Shown: one piece after another, positions 1 through 12,800 of the stretch | Numbering within the stretch: position 1 is the first letter of the stretch | Layout: the number at the start of each line of letters is the position of its first letter | NCBI GenBank assembly: GCA_020796225.1 | Contig: CM036755.1 | Coordinates: 47,405,806-47,469,805, forward strand | From: Arion vulgaris | Taxonomy: Eukaryota; Mollusca; Gastropoda; Stylommatophora; Arionidae | Length of the DNA: 64,000 nt | Direction: 5' to 3' | The notes under the pieces: model-generated | Seen by the model: the letters and a program-made list of their open reading frames with translations, nothing else | Databases searched by the model: none | Told to the model about the DNA's origin: nothing | Program-made: the position numbers and the translations under genes

Positions 1-105
1 GAAGCAATGGCAAACTACTGAACGTATAAGTGGTGCCTAGAAAAATCAACGACTGGTTCACTGTGGTTGATGGCTACGTCCTGTAAAGGATTTGCCACGA
101 TTTTC
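1..105 (+). mobile_element. SINE-E 3' fragment
   Basis: Shares gcaatggcaaactactgaac and cctgtaaaggat with the complete copy at 16320-16556. Confidence 0.7.
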
Positions 106-284
106 ATTTTTCACCCTAGTTATATACTAGATCATTCTAGTAAAGGAAAAGAGAAGGAAAAGGAGGAGGGGGATTGGGGGATTGGGGGTGGGGTGGGGTG
201 GGTAAACTTTCTGGAACAGACAAATAATAGTAAATACTAAAATATAATCTAAACACGGATCTGTGGATAGGAACAGGGCAGGAA

Positions 285-565
285 CCTATGATGACACAGG
301 TCAAGAGGAGAAGATGGCGATGGATAGGCCATACCTTGCGGAAGACACAGTCGAGTGTCACTAGACAGGTGCTCGAGTGGAACCCGCAGGGAAAACGAAA
401 AGAGGACGCCCTAAGCAGACTTGGAGACGAGGTCTTACTGAGGAGCTGAAGAGTGCTCAATTGACCTGGGAGACCATAAAAATAACAGCCAGAGACCGAG
501 AAGAGTGGCGAACAACTGTTGAGGCCCTATGCTCCACGAGGAGCGGAGAGGATTAATGATGATGA
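285..565 (+). mobile_element. LINE 3' tail, decayed
   Basis: Three-frame reading gives RRWRWIGHTLRK, VLEWNPQGKRK and a final TTVEALCSTRSGED-like end, the usual C-terminus of one non-LTR family in this window, ending in gatgatga repeats. Confidence 0.7.
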
Positions 566-651
566 AAATATAATCTAACAGAAAAAAAACATGATTTTTC
601 CGAACTTTTTTGTCTGGTCCCACCAACAAAAATGAGCACGAGCCGCCACTG
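566..651 (-). mobile_element. MITE-hAT, one end only
   Basis: Right half of the element at 3538-3701, ending in gagccgccactg. The other end is lost at the LINE boundary. Confidence 0.65.
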
Positions 652-718
652 CTGAGAGTATACACTACAGAAGAAGAAGATTGGTTAATATAATGTTGTT
701 GTTTTTTGTCCCTTGCAG

Positions 719-871
719 GTCTCCCTTGTTTCGATGCAGAAATTTCAACCGCAAGTGGTGATACAGGAAATTAACAACATGGAAAACAGTGACGTCTCCC
801 AAATGGAGCAATACGTCATCATGTTTCCACAGACGTCATTCATGGCTGTCACCGCTTATCAAAATCAACAG
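719..871 (+). CDS. T-box gene exon (middle of T-box domain)
   Basis: 51 codons, phase 0 on both sides, between a pyrimidine-rich acceptor (ccttgcag) and donor gtaggaag. Encodes SMQKFQP through AVTAYQNQQ of the T-box. Confidence 0.92.
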
Positions 872-3800
872 GTAGGAAGTAAATGATGTTTTGTGCTGAT
901 TAAGTGATTGATTGATTGATAGAACCATCATCAATGCACTTTGGTGAGTAACTATGTGTGCTCCGATCTCTTTCTTACACATGAAGATCTCAGTTCCAGT
1001 CCACGAACTCCGTAGCACTGGCGAGGGTCCCCAATGTAATTTTGAAGATGGTGAGGATACTTTGTAGGAATTGTATTTGTAATCTTTTCTAATGAATTTT
1101 CCCGGGCAGCGGCTTTCCAGCCTGTTCTTCTCTATTTTGAACTGCCAAATGCATCTTTTAGTGCTCAATTTGAACACGGGACCTACGCTTTATCGTCCAT
1201 CTCCGATAGAACTAGAAACTCGATCTCACCGACAATGATATCAAGGATCTCTGGAAAAATAGCTGTGATAACATGTAATTTCTGCGACGCGTTTTATTTA
1301 CTAGGTTAGCTTCTTTGGCCCCTTCTTCAGTCTCATCTTATATTGCAGATTGCAATGTAATTATTATTTGTTTCCCTTGTAAGCCTCAGCAACAAACAGG
1401 CGGACGACTAATCTACAACTAAATAACGAGAAAAATAAGAAATGAGCGCTACTTTTGACTATCTACCAACTGTTCCATCATCTGCTTCGTATACATTTCC
1501 GTTGATTGCTCGTATCTTTCTAATACCCAGCACACATGTCATTTTCACAAGTATACAACACTTTTTATCAACAATACGATTAATACTGTTGTCACTTCTA
1601 GTTTGATCTTCTTAATGTTATTATCGCAAGTCGCTGGCGCCAAGACCACTTATGATAACGTTCAGAGCCCGTCATCAGCTAATTCACACGGCTACTTAAT
1701 GATACTTCTATAAGCACACCACCTCCATTTGACCAATTCTTCTTCGATATAACAGTGTACCACCTCCTCAATTGTTGAAATCGCGATTAGATTGTTGTCG
1801 CTATGTCTGTCTAAGATAGCTCGGGACCAAATTGTTGTCGCTATGTCTGTCTAAGATAGCTCGGGACCAAATTGTTGTCAACTGTAATCGTAAGATTAAT
1901 TTTTTCTGCTGTAAGTTTTCCCGCCATTGGTGTCTTTATATTAATCATCATCATCATCCAGGGGGTCTCTGTAGTGTAGCGGTTAGGTGCTCGCTCTGTA
2001 GTGTAGCGGTTAGGTGCTCGCTCTGTAGCGTAGCGGTTAGGTGCTCGCTCTGTAGCGTAGCGGTTAGGTGCTCGCTCTGTAGCGTAGCGGTTAGGTGCTC
2101 GCTCTGTAGCGTAGCGGTTAGGTGCTCGCTCTGTAGCGTAGCGGTTAGGTGCTCGCTCTGTAGCGTAGCGGTTAGGTGCTCGCTCTGTAGCGTAGCGGTT
2201 AGGTGCTCGCTCTGTAGCGTAGCGGTTAGGTGCTCGCTCTGTAGCGTAGCGGTTAGGTGCTCGCTCTGTAGCGTAGCGGTTAGGTGCTCGCTCTGTAGCG
2301 TAGCGGTTAGGTGCTCGCTCTGTAGCGTAGCGGTTAGGTGCTCGCTCTGTAGCGTAGCGGTTAGGTGCTCGCTCTGTAGCGTAGCGGTTAGGTGCTCGCT
2401 CTGTAGCGTAGCGGTTAGGTGCTCGCTCTGTAGCGTAGCGGTTAGGTGCTCGCTCTGTAGCGTAGCGGTTAGGTGCTCGCTCTGTAGCGTAGCGGTTAGG
2501 TGCTCGCTCTGTAGCGTAGCGGTTAGGTGCTCGCTCTGTAGCGTAGCGGTTAGGTGCTCGCTCTGTAGTGTAGCGGTTAGGTGCTCGCTCTGTAGCGTAG
2601 CGGTTAGGTGCTCGCTCTGTAGTGTAGCGGTTAGGTGCTCGCTCTGTAGCGTAGCGGTTAGGTGCTCGCTCTGTAGCGTAGCGGTTAGGTGCTCGCTCTG
2701 TAGCGTAGCGGTTAGGTGCTCGCTCTGTAGTGTAGCGGTTAGGTGCTCGCTCTGTAGTGTAACGGTTAGGTGCTCGCTCTGTAGTGTAGCGGTTAGTTGC
2801 TCGCTCTGTAGCGTAGCGGTTAGGTGCTCGCTCTGTAGTGTAGCGGTTAGGTGCTCGCTACTCGTTCCAATGGTGCTAAGTTCGATCCATCATTAGAAAA
2901 TTTATCCAGAGATCCTTGATCTCAGTGTAGGTGAGGTCGAGTTCCTAGTCCTATGGAAGACTGACGATAAAACATAGGTTCGTGTTTAATTTTGAGCAAG
3001 TAAAAGGAGCCTTGGCAGTTCGAAATTGAGAAGAGCAGTCTGGAAAGCCGCTGCCCAGACGAAATTCATAAGAAAAGATTCGAAATAAAAATTCCTATAA
3101 AATATCTTTAAAAATTACATCGGGAGCCCTCGCGGATTGATACGGAGTTCATGCCCTGCAGCTGAGATCTTCCTGTGTAAGAAAGAGATTGGAGCACACA
3201 TTGTTACTCACCGAATTGCAATGATGATGATTCTATCAATCAATCAAATAAATCGAACACATAATTTTCAGAACCACAGACAAACGTCTTATCAAGTTTC
3301 TGGTCATAAAAACCCTACACAAGTTTTGCCAGAGCAAAGAGTGGGGAGTATTATGTGGCCTCATAAAGTGATAGCGCAGAACCCACCGGCGAGTGGTAAA
3401 TGCTTTGGCTGCAACCAACCCATCCCCCCGCTCTGGGACAAATAACAGCCATTCTTTCTTTACATTGAGGACGACATACTTTTTCTTGTCTTGTCTTCTA
3501 CTTCTATAACCCATTCCTTCAAGAATATGGGATTAAACAGTGGGGGCTCGTCATTAAGGGCCAGTGGGGCCGGGCCCCACCAAAAATAAGGTGAACGTGT
3601 ATTTATTATTTTATACATTAAAATATAACCTAACTGAAACCAAGGTTTTCCGAAAATCTCTGTCTGGCCCCACCAACAAAAATGATCACGAGCCGCCACT
3701 GGGATTAAACTATAGTGTGCATGGAGGACACCCTTCACAAAAGCCTGGGTTGGTGAACCCGGCTACAGAATGCTGAAGTCACCTAGAGTAGAACGACTCC

Positions 3801-6800
3801 AGACAAACCCGGCAAGATAAATCTCATTAGCAGGGGACTGCAACTGTCTAAAGAAAAATCTCACAAAAAAATTGTCATCAGAAACGGAGTGTGTCTGCCA
3901 TTATTGACGGGGAAGAATCAACACATACGAATAACTCAATGGCTGTATTTCCCCAAAAAATGGGATAACATACAACCCACGAAACGAAAGTGAGAAATAT
4001 CATTTCCCGCCAAATATCGTGGGAAACAATAGCGACTTCCTTATGAAATAACAACATGATCATATCGGTTATAGGGAGCTTGATAACCTTAGAACACTAA
4101 ATAATGTATACACGAAACAATATCACTAATCTTCATGAAGTGGTAGTTGTCTGAGTTGATATTTCATATTTGATAACATCAAGTGATGTTTGAAATAAGT
4201 GAAGTGTTTCTATCTACTTGTACTATTGTTATGTTATCCCCACTAGTTATATCATCAGACGATTTGTGCTGATGATGGAGCGCAAAGTCAAAGTGTTACT
4301 ATTTGCTTGCTTTAAAGTAGATTCCCCCTGTGTTGCCGGGGCTTGCAAGGGAGTAAAGAATAGTAACACTGCGACCTACAAGGCATGCCGTAAGAGGCGA
4401 CTAAGGGGGGGTCTAGCTGGCTGGCTCCCATAAGCCGTTGGAAGCGCCACTGTGTATATCTTTTAGATCTATTTTAAAGGAAATTGATTTATCTACAAAT
4501 TGGTATATTACTCATAACAATCAGCCCTTTTTTTTTTTCGTCCGCTTTCAACTCAGACGAAGTTTCATCTCTGAAACTGATTTTTGCGTGAAAATCCGTT
4601 TTTCCAATTTCTTACAATGGCAGCAGCGTGCACATTAGTATTCCCTCGCCATACAGGCAGATTTTCTCCGACTTCAGAGGTACTCACGTTATCGTCCTGA
4701 GTAAGACCAGAGCTATGAGGCGTCTCACAGCTAGCAGGCCGAGCTACTATCAACTACTCTAGGCAGTCCCCAAAACAATGAGCTAATAATTAAGAAAACT
4801 GCAGCTGAATTTGTACATACACCTACAATGGAGAAATAGGACCTAAATTTAACTCAGCCACAACCCGTTTTTTTTAATCCGGTAGCTAATCAGCTAGGAA
4901 GCTACCTAGTAAATAAAAAGCGTCGCAGAAATCGGATGTGCTGGCCTACATGTAGGCGCATAACTGGCACAACGTGCAAACGCTCTTATGCTAAAATCAC
5001 AAACAAATCACAAAGAGAGGTTAACAAGTGGTCGATATGGAGCGTTCGCAGAAGAAGATGAATATTTCAATTCCTTGGATACAAACAAGTTGACGCTTAA
5101 TGATTACTGGTAACACCCGTAAGCTTCTTTGTCTGGACAAATTTGGAGAAATGAACCACATTTTTTTTTACCGTCAAATTTCGATTTGATTGAAATTTCC
5201 TTCTTCTTCCTCTTCTTTTTTTTCTCTTCTCTGTCCAGTATGTTCTAAGAACTTTTCTATAGCACCGTGTTTCACAAGATTCAATTTTTTGTTTTAATGT
5301 TTGTTTTATGGTTCACGATTCGCATCCATATTTTCTTATTTCGTCTATTGTCGTCACACTGCTACCGGGTTGTTGCTCAGTGTCGTCACACTGCTACCGT
5401 GTTGTTGCTCAGTGTCGTCACACTGCTACCGGGCTGTTGCTCAGTGTCGTCACACTGTTGCCGGGTTGTTGCTCAGTGTCGTCACACTGCTACCGGGCTG
5501 TTGCTCAGTGTCGTCACACTGCTACTGGGTTGTTGCTCAGTGTCGTGGTTTTCTGTTTTTGTCTTGCGCTGTTCTGGTGGCTTGGGTAATTGTTATTTTT
5601 GCTCTTTCAAGGGATTCTGCTACGCCATCTAACCATCTTTTTCGTGGTCTACCTCTCGTATTCTTTCCTGATATTCTGTTGTAGAAGACTCTGTATACTG
5701 TGGAGTTTGGATGCATTCTTATTAAGTGGCCAAATCACTTCATTCTTTGTTTATCTATGTAATTCAAGCACGGTTTTGTGCCAACTTTCTTTCTTATGCT
5801 GATGTTGGTGATTCTGACTTTTCTTGTGTTGTTGGTAACTTTTCGCAGACAGTATTTCACATGTTATTTTTTGTGACTGCTCTTTGCTCATTGTCCATGT
5901 TTAGCTCTGGTAACACAAAGTAGGTATGAAAATGCTGTTGATCATCTGTTAGGCTGTCAGTGAAATTTTTGGGTTCCTTAACAATGGGGCTAGCTGGTAG
6001 GTTACAGCATTTGCTTTTTTAGCCTCTATCTCTCTATCTAGTTTTCCGTCTTCTGTGAATATGCTTCCTAAGTATTTGAATTCTTTCACTTGGTTTATTT
6101 TAGTGCCATTGACATGGATGTCTAGATTATTATGTTTTCTTCCCATATTCATTATTTCTGTTTTAGTGTTGTTGATTTTCATGTCATGTTTTACACAATT
6201 TTTGTTCAAGGTGTCAATATGATGTTGTAGATCTTGTTCATTTTGATGTATCAGGCACTGATCATCTGCAAACAGCAGTTCATTTATTTCATCATTATCT
6301 GAATTTGACTCTTGAGTTATTTTATCCATATATGCAATAAAGAGTAGTGGTGAGAGGACACAACCTTGTCTGACACCTGATGTAATGGAGAATCAGTCGG
6401 TCATTCCTTCTGTTGTTCTTACTGTACTCTGGCTATCTTGATATAAGGCCATGATGATGTTACCTAATAGTTGTCCCTGGACGCCATATTCTTCAAGGAT
6501 CTTCCATAATTTGCAAATGTTTACTCTATCAAATGCCTTTTCTTGGTCTATAAATATAATTTTCTACTTTCTTCTTTTGCGTTCTCACTAGATTGTGATT
6601 TCAGATTCTCTTATAAAGGCAGCCGTCTGCCTCAGATTATCAACCACACCATACAGTTTGTCTTGGACGCTAGTGTAAGTGGAGCACCTCTTTCTTCTCA
6701 AGTCTGCATACTGGGGCAGTTCTGTAGGATATAATTCCTATGATTTCTGCTTCCCGGTTTGTGCCGACCTCTTCCCACAGTAAGTTTTGGCCACCCTCGT

Positions 6801-9800
6801 GATGGTAGGTCTGACATTCTTACCGTGTGGCTAAATTTCCAAGGCAGATTGGCGACCGTAGAATCCGTTATCCCATTCCTCATTGTGAGGGGTCGTTGCA
6901 CCATGTTATGCGCCTTACGGCCTGGTGCATCCGTTTTCTGCAAGCATTTGTTTTGGGTTAGCATTCCCTAGCGAACACAAGCATCCGATTTCATCCAAAC
7001 CTCCTTAGCCGCCTCTTACTACATGCGTGGCAGGTAACAGTGGTTCTATTCTTTACACCCAAAATCTGGGCCCCGGTAACCACTCTGGCGATAAATATAA
7101 TTTGTTTACTTTGATTACATTAAAATGTTTGTTTGCAGATCTTAATGTAAATATTGCGTCTGTGCGGCTCCATATGTTGCCACAGGGAATATGTATGTTC
7201 TCAGAAGTCTTATTTTTGTGTCTTAGCTTGTGTCGTGCCATAGTTTCTTCCTGTTGACCATCCTCTGGAAAGCCATGGCTAGTCTTTTTCTATCTTATAT
7301 AATATCTACAGAGTAAAACTTAGAACAGCTTACTAAAATATGTAATATAATCAACAGATTACAACCTTGAAGATTGCAAGCAACCCTTTTGCCAAAGGAT
7401 TTCGAGAGTCGGGAAAAACCAGGTAGTTACTATCTTGTCTTAGCTTCTGCCCACATTATCACTTCATTCTTCAATACGTGCATCAACCACATTGCAAAAA
7501 ATGTTTTTAAATTTTTTAAGGAATTTTTTTATAATTAAAACAAATGTTTTTAAATAAATTTTTAAAATAAAACATTTTTTTGTGTAAATTTATTAAATTT
7601 TTTTCATTTTATTTATTTTTAATTTTTAATTATAATTTTAATCTTTTTTTTTTACAATTTTTTTTTAATTTTACTTTTTTAAAAACAATTTTTTCTATTT
7701 TTATTTGTAATTTTTTTAAAAGTTGTTTTGCATGTTATTTTAAATTTTTTTAATTTAAAATTTCAAAAACATTAATTTTAATTTTTGTAAAATTTTGTTT
7801 AAATATTTTAAAAAATTTAATTTTAATTTTTGTTTTTAAATTAATTTTTTAATTATTTTTTTAATGCTAAAATTTTTTTTTATTTTAATTTTTTATTTTT
7901 CATTTTTATTTATTTTATTATTTCTTTTATATATTTTTTTGCCTCACACAAACATCACCACTCTTTTAGCAATCGGCATTAACCACATCTAGTAAGACAT
8001 TTGGAGTTACATAGTTTTTAGAAATTAACAAATGTGGACAATGTACCTTCATTAAAAATATATTTAATCAGTGGCGGCTCGTTGTCATTTTTCTTCGTGG
8101 GGCCGGGCACCACTGGCCCTTAATGGTGAGCCGCCCCTGTATTTAATCCTTTTCATCTATTTCAATTTTAATTATTATTTGTAATATTTTGCACAGGATG
8201 CCATTTGACTCATTTATGACAGCCATACCAAACATGCTGTCTACCAATACTGGTTTAGATTACCTCCCTGGTTTTATTACGCCCCCTGTCTGGTCAGCAG
8301 GACATTGTTTTCAACGTAATGTGAATCTGAATCTCAACAAGCGATACTACGACAGACATGCCAATATAGATTCATGTAAGTATATAGATTAGCCAGATAG
8401 ATTCATGTCTGTATATAGATTAAATGCCCGCTTGCCCAGCGTGTTCGTAGCGCGTTGGACGACGGATGAAAAGCCCCCTGTGAGTACGGTTCAATTCCGA
8501 AGGCTTGTTGAAAATCCATAGGTTCTCCAGATTTACGGTATTCGGGCACCGAACCGAAGGGTTACGATGTCCATGGCACCGAGCCGAAGAGCTGACAGCT
8601 CAAGTACTTCTGGATCGAAAAAAAAAATTTGTTAAATATAAATTATGGATCGAAATTTATTTTTTTTAAATATAAATTTAATCTTTTTCCATTTCGAACG
8701 ATCCATACCGACCACTTGTTAACCACTTTTTGTAATTTGTATGTGATTCGGGCCTAAGAGCGATTGTACGTTGTGCCAGTTATGCTCCTACAAGTAGGCT
8801 AGCACCTTCAATTTCTGCAACGCTTTTTATTTATTAGGTAGCTTCCTAGGCCCATACCTCAGTCGCCTCTTACGACATGCCTTGTATGTCGCAATGTCAC
8901 TATTCACTGCTCCTCTTGAGAGCCCCAACAACGCACATGCGTCTATAAATCTAACTGTATAAATCGGTCACTGCTTAATTAATTATATGTTTCATCATCA
9001 GTGGCGGCTCGTGATCATTTTTGTTGGTGGGGCCAGACATACATTTTTCGGAAAAATCATAGTTTTGGGTTGTTATGTTTTAATTTATAAAATAATCAAT
9101 ACATGTTACACATTATGTTTGGTGGGGCTCGACCCAAGTGGCCCTTAATGACGAGCCGCCAGTGCTCATCATCATCAAGTAGATTGTCCCTTCCGGAACT
9201 TGGTTCCCATGATATCCTGCAAAAATCTCTGTTCTGTGCAAGTTGGCCAGCGTGAGCAGCAATGATTCTCAGATCATCAATGACATCTTGCACCCATCGT
9301 CTTCTAGGCCTTCCTCTCATTATATGTTTACGCACCAATAGTGATCTTTCCAATTATATTGTCTGCCAGTCGGTATGTCAGTATGTCCGTCTGTCTGCCT
9401 GCATATTTGTCTGCCTGCCTGTCTGTGCATCTTTCTGTCTATGTGTGTATCTGTCTACCTAACTACGTACTTCACTGTAGGTCTGCCTGCCTGTCTGTCT
9501 ATATATGTTGTTTGTGTATTAATATAATGTGAGTGGTACTATGTGAGTGGTATATGTATGTATGTGGATGGTACTATGTGAATGTTATGTATATATGTAT
9601 GTGGGTGTATATATGCGAGTGATATGTATGCGAGTGGTATGTATGTAGAATGCATAACAACTCACGTATTATTGTAAGTGTTAAGATCCTGCCCCAGAAC
9701 TTGTTTCACAATCCATGCTCTACATGCTGGAAACAAACAGGTCCTTTCAGTGAAGCAGTGATCGTCATGATCTCCTCCTCCTCAAAGAATGTTGAGGACA

Positions 9801-12800
9801 TAGCGTGATTGTTTGAAAAGACTCAATTTTTTATTCTTTAACGTATCTAAAGGCTGCAAGAGAGCCTAGCAAAATCTCTTTAACGTGTCTAAAGGTAGCT
9901 GGAGAGCCTAGCAAAATCCCTTCTGAATTAGAAGATTATTGATCTCTGAAGTTGGAACAGGGCTAGCATGAATATCGACTCCGGTACTACGGAGTTCGTG
10001 CACTACCACTGAGATATTTATATGTAGAAAAGGAATCAAAGCACACATGGATATTGACCTACCTACCCTTATGTGTTTGTGTGCGTGCTTGCGTGCGTGA
10101 GTGCGATGTGTATAATATCGTGTAGTAAAATATAATATACGTATTTGTGCCAACACGTTGGTCACGCCTGAAATGTTCTGTGTGTTTTTTATCTCTTATC
10201 TTATCTTTTTACTATTCTTCTTGTCTTAACTCCCCATGAAGCATAAAGCCTCAACACATTTCTTCCAACCAGATCTGTCTTGAGCAAACCAGCTTAGTTT
10301 ATTCCAGGTCTTCCCGTCTCTTCTTGTTCTCTGTCTACATTTCGTCTCCATGTCTCTCTAGGCTGTCATCTACCTATCTTGCCTCCTTGATTCCATTTCA
10401 AAACCACATGTGGGTGTACAGTTCGTCTCCATGTCTCTCTAGGCTGTCCTCTACCTATCTTGCCTCCCTGATTCCATTTCAAAACCACATGTGGGTGTAC
10501 AGTTCGTCTCCATGTCTCTAGGCTGTCCTCTACCTATCTTGCCTCCCTGATTCCATTTCAAAACCACATGTGGGTGTACAGTTCGTCTCCATGTCTCTCT
10601 AGGATGCCCTCTACCTATCTTGCCTCCTTGATTCCATTTCAAAACCACATGTGGGTGTACAGTTCGTCTCCATGTCTCTCTAGGCTGTCATCTACCTATC
10701 TTGCCTCCTTGATTCCATTTCAAAGCCACATGTGGGTGTACAGTTCGTCTCCATGTCTCTCTAGGTTGTCCTCTACCTATCTTGCCTCCCTGATTCCATT
10801 TCAAAACCACATGTGGGTGTACAGTTCGTCTCCATGTCTCTAGGCTGTCATCTACCTATCTTGCCTCCTTGATTCCATTTCAAAACCACATGTGGGTGTA
10901 CAGTTCGTCTCCATGTCTCTCTAGGTTGTCATCTACCTATCTTGCCTCCCTGATTCCATTTCAAAACCACATGTGGTGTACAGTTCGTCTCCATGTCTCT
11001 CTAGGCTGTCCTCTACCTATCTTGCCTCCCTGATTCCATTTCAAAGCCACATGTGGGTGTACAGTTCGTCTCCATGTCTCTCTAGGTTGTCCTCTACCTA
11101 TCTTGCCTCCCTGATTCCATTTCAAAGCCACATGTGGGTGTACAGTTCGTCTCCATGTCTCTAGGCTGTCCTCTACCTATCTTGCCTCCTTGATTCCATT
11201 TCAAAGCCACATGTGGGTGTACAGTTCGTCTCCATGTCTCTCTAGGTTGTCCTCTACCTATCTTGCCTCCTTGATTCCATTTCAAAGCCACATGTGGGTG
11301 TACAGTTCGTCTCCATGTCTCTAGGCTGTCCTCTACCTATCTTGCCTCCTTGATTCCATTTCAAAGCCACATGTGGGTGTACAGTTCGTCTCCATGTCTC
11401 TCTAGGTTGTCCTCTACCTATCTTGCCTCCCTGATTCCATTTCAAAGCCACATGTGGGTGTACAGTTCGTCTCCATGTCTCTCTAGGTTGTCCTCTACCT
11501 ATCTTGCCTCCTTGATTCCATTTCAAAGCCACATGTGGGTGTACAGTTCGTCTCCATGTCTCTAGATTGTCCTCTACCTATCTTGCCTCCTTGATTCCAT
11601 TTCAAAACCACATGTGGGTGTACAGTTCGTCTCCATGTCTCTCTAGGTTGTCCTCTACCTATCTTGCCTCCCTGATTCCATTTCAAAGCCACATGTGGGT
11701 GTACAGTTCGTCTCCATGTCTCTCTAGGTTGTCCTCTACCTATCTTGCCTCCCTGATTCCATTTCAAAACCACATGTGGGTGTACAGTTCGTCTCCATGT
11801 CTCTCTAGGTTGTCCTCTACCTATCTTGCCTCCCTGATTCCATTTCAAAACCACATGTGGGTGTACAGTTCGTCTCCATGTCTCTCTAGGCTGTCCTCTA
11901 CCTATCTTGCCTCCCTGATTCCATTTCAAAGCCACATGTGGGTGTACAGTTCGTCTCCATGTCTCTAGATTGTCCTCTACCTATCTTGCCTCCTTGATTC
12001 CATTTCAAAGCCACATGTGGGTGTACAGTTCGTCTCCATGTCTCTCTAGATTGTCCTCTACCTATCTTGCCTCCCTGATTCCATTTCAAAACCACATGTG
12101 GGTGTACAGTTCGTCTCCATGTCTCTAGGTTGTCCTCTACCTATCTTGCCTCCCTGATTCCATTTCAAAGCCACATGTGGGTGTACAGTTCGTCTCCATG
12201 TCTCTAGGCTGTCATCTACCTATCTTGCCTCCTTGATTCCATTTCAAAGCCACATGTGGGTGTACAGTTTGTCTCCATGTCTCTAGGCTGTCCTCTACCT
12301 ATCTTGCCTCCTTGATTCCATTTCAAAGCCACATGTGGGTGTACAGTTCGTCTCCATGTCTCTCTAGGCTGTCCTCTACCTATCTTGCCTCCTTGATTCC
12401 ATTTCAAAACCACATGTGGGTGTACAGTTCGTCTCCATGTCTCTCTAGGTTGTCCTCTACCTATCTTGCCTCCTTGATTCCATTTCAAAACCACATGTGG
12501 GTGTACAGTTCGTCTCCATGTCTCTCTAGGCTGTCATCTACCTATCTTGCCTCCTTGATTCCATTTCAAAACCACATGTGGGTGTACAGTTCGTCTCCAT
12601 GTCTCTCTAGGTTGTCCTCTACCTATCTTGCCTCCCTGATTCCATTTCAAAGCCACATGTGGGTGTACAGTTCGTCTCCATGTCTCTCTAGGTTGTCCTC
12701 TACCTATCTTGCCTCCCTGATTCCATTTCAAAGCCACATGTGGGTGTACAGTTCGTCTCCATGTCTCTCTAGGTTGTCCTCTACCTATCTTGCCTCCCTG

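Larger units (their letters stand above)
4310..5066 (+). mobile_element. SINE-C copy split by nested insertions
   Basis: Left part gggagtaaagaatagtaaca ... gccgtaagaggcgac; right part aaatcggatgtgctggccta ... gagcgttcgcagaagaag. Between them lies MITE-G, itself split by SINE-F. Confidence 0.8.

Noticed and set aside
1967..2890. Functional tRNA genes or a tRNA array
   Set aside because: Box A-like and box B-like sequences are present, but no acceptor stem or cloverleaf can be drawn. The same holds at 16320, 28150, 61643 and 48600. They are SINE heads.
1832..2896. 354-codon open frame encoding repeated CSLCSVAVR
   Set aside because: It is the 27-bp array read in frame. A 27-bp unit without a stop is always open, and there is no start context or domain.
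5268..6560. Active retrotransposon
   Set aside because: An in-frame TGA and frameshifts interrupt the reverse transcriptase, and the 5' part is missing. No LINE in the window is full-length.
9096..9353. Small protein gene on the minus strand
   Set aside because: The frame crosses a MITE-hAT and a LINE tail; the RGRPRRRW motif is LINE C-terminal sequence.
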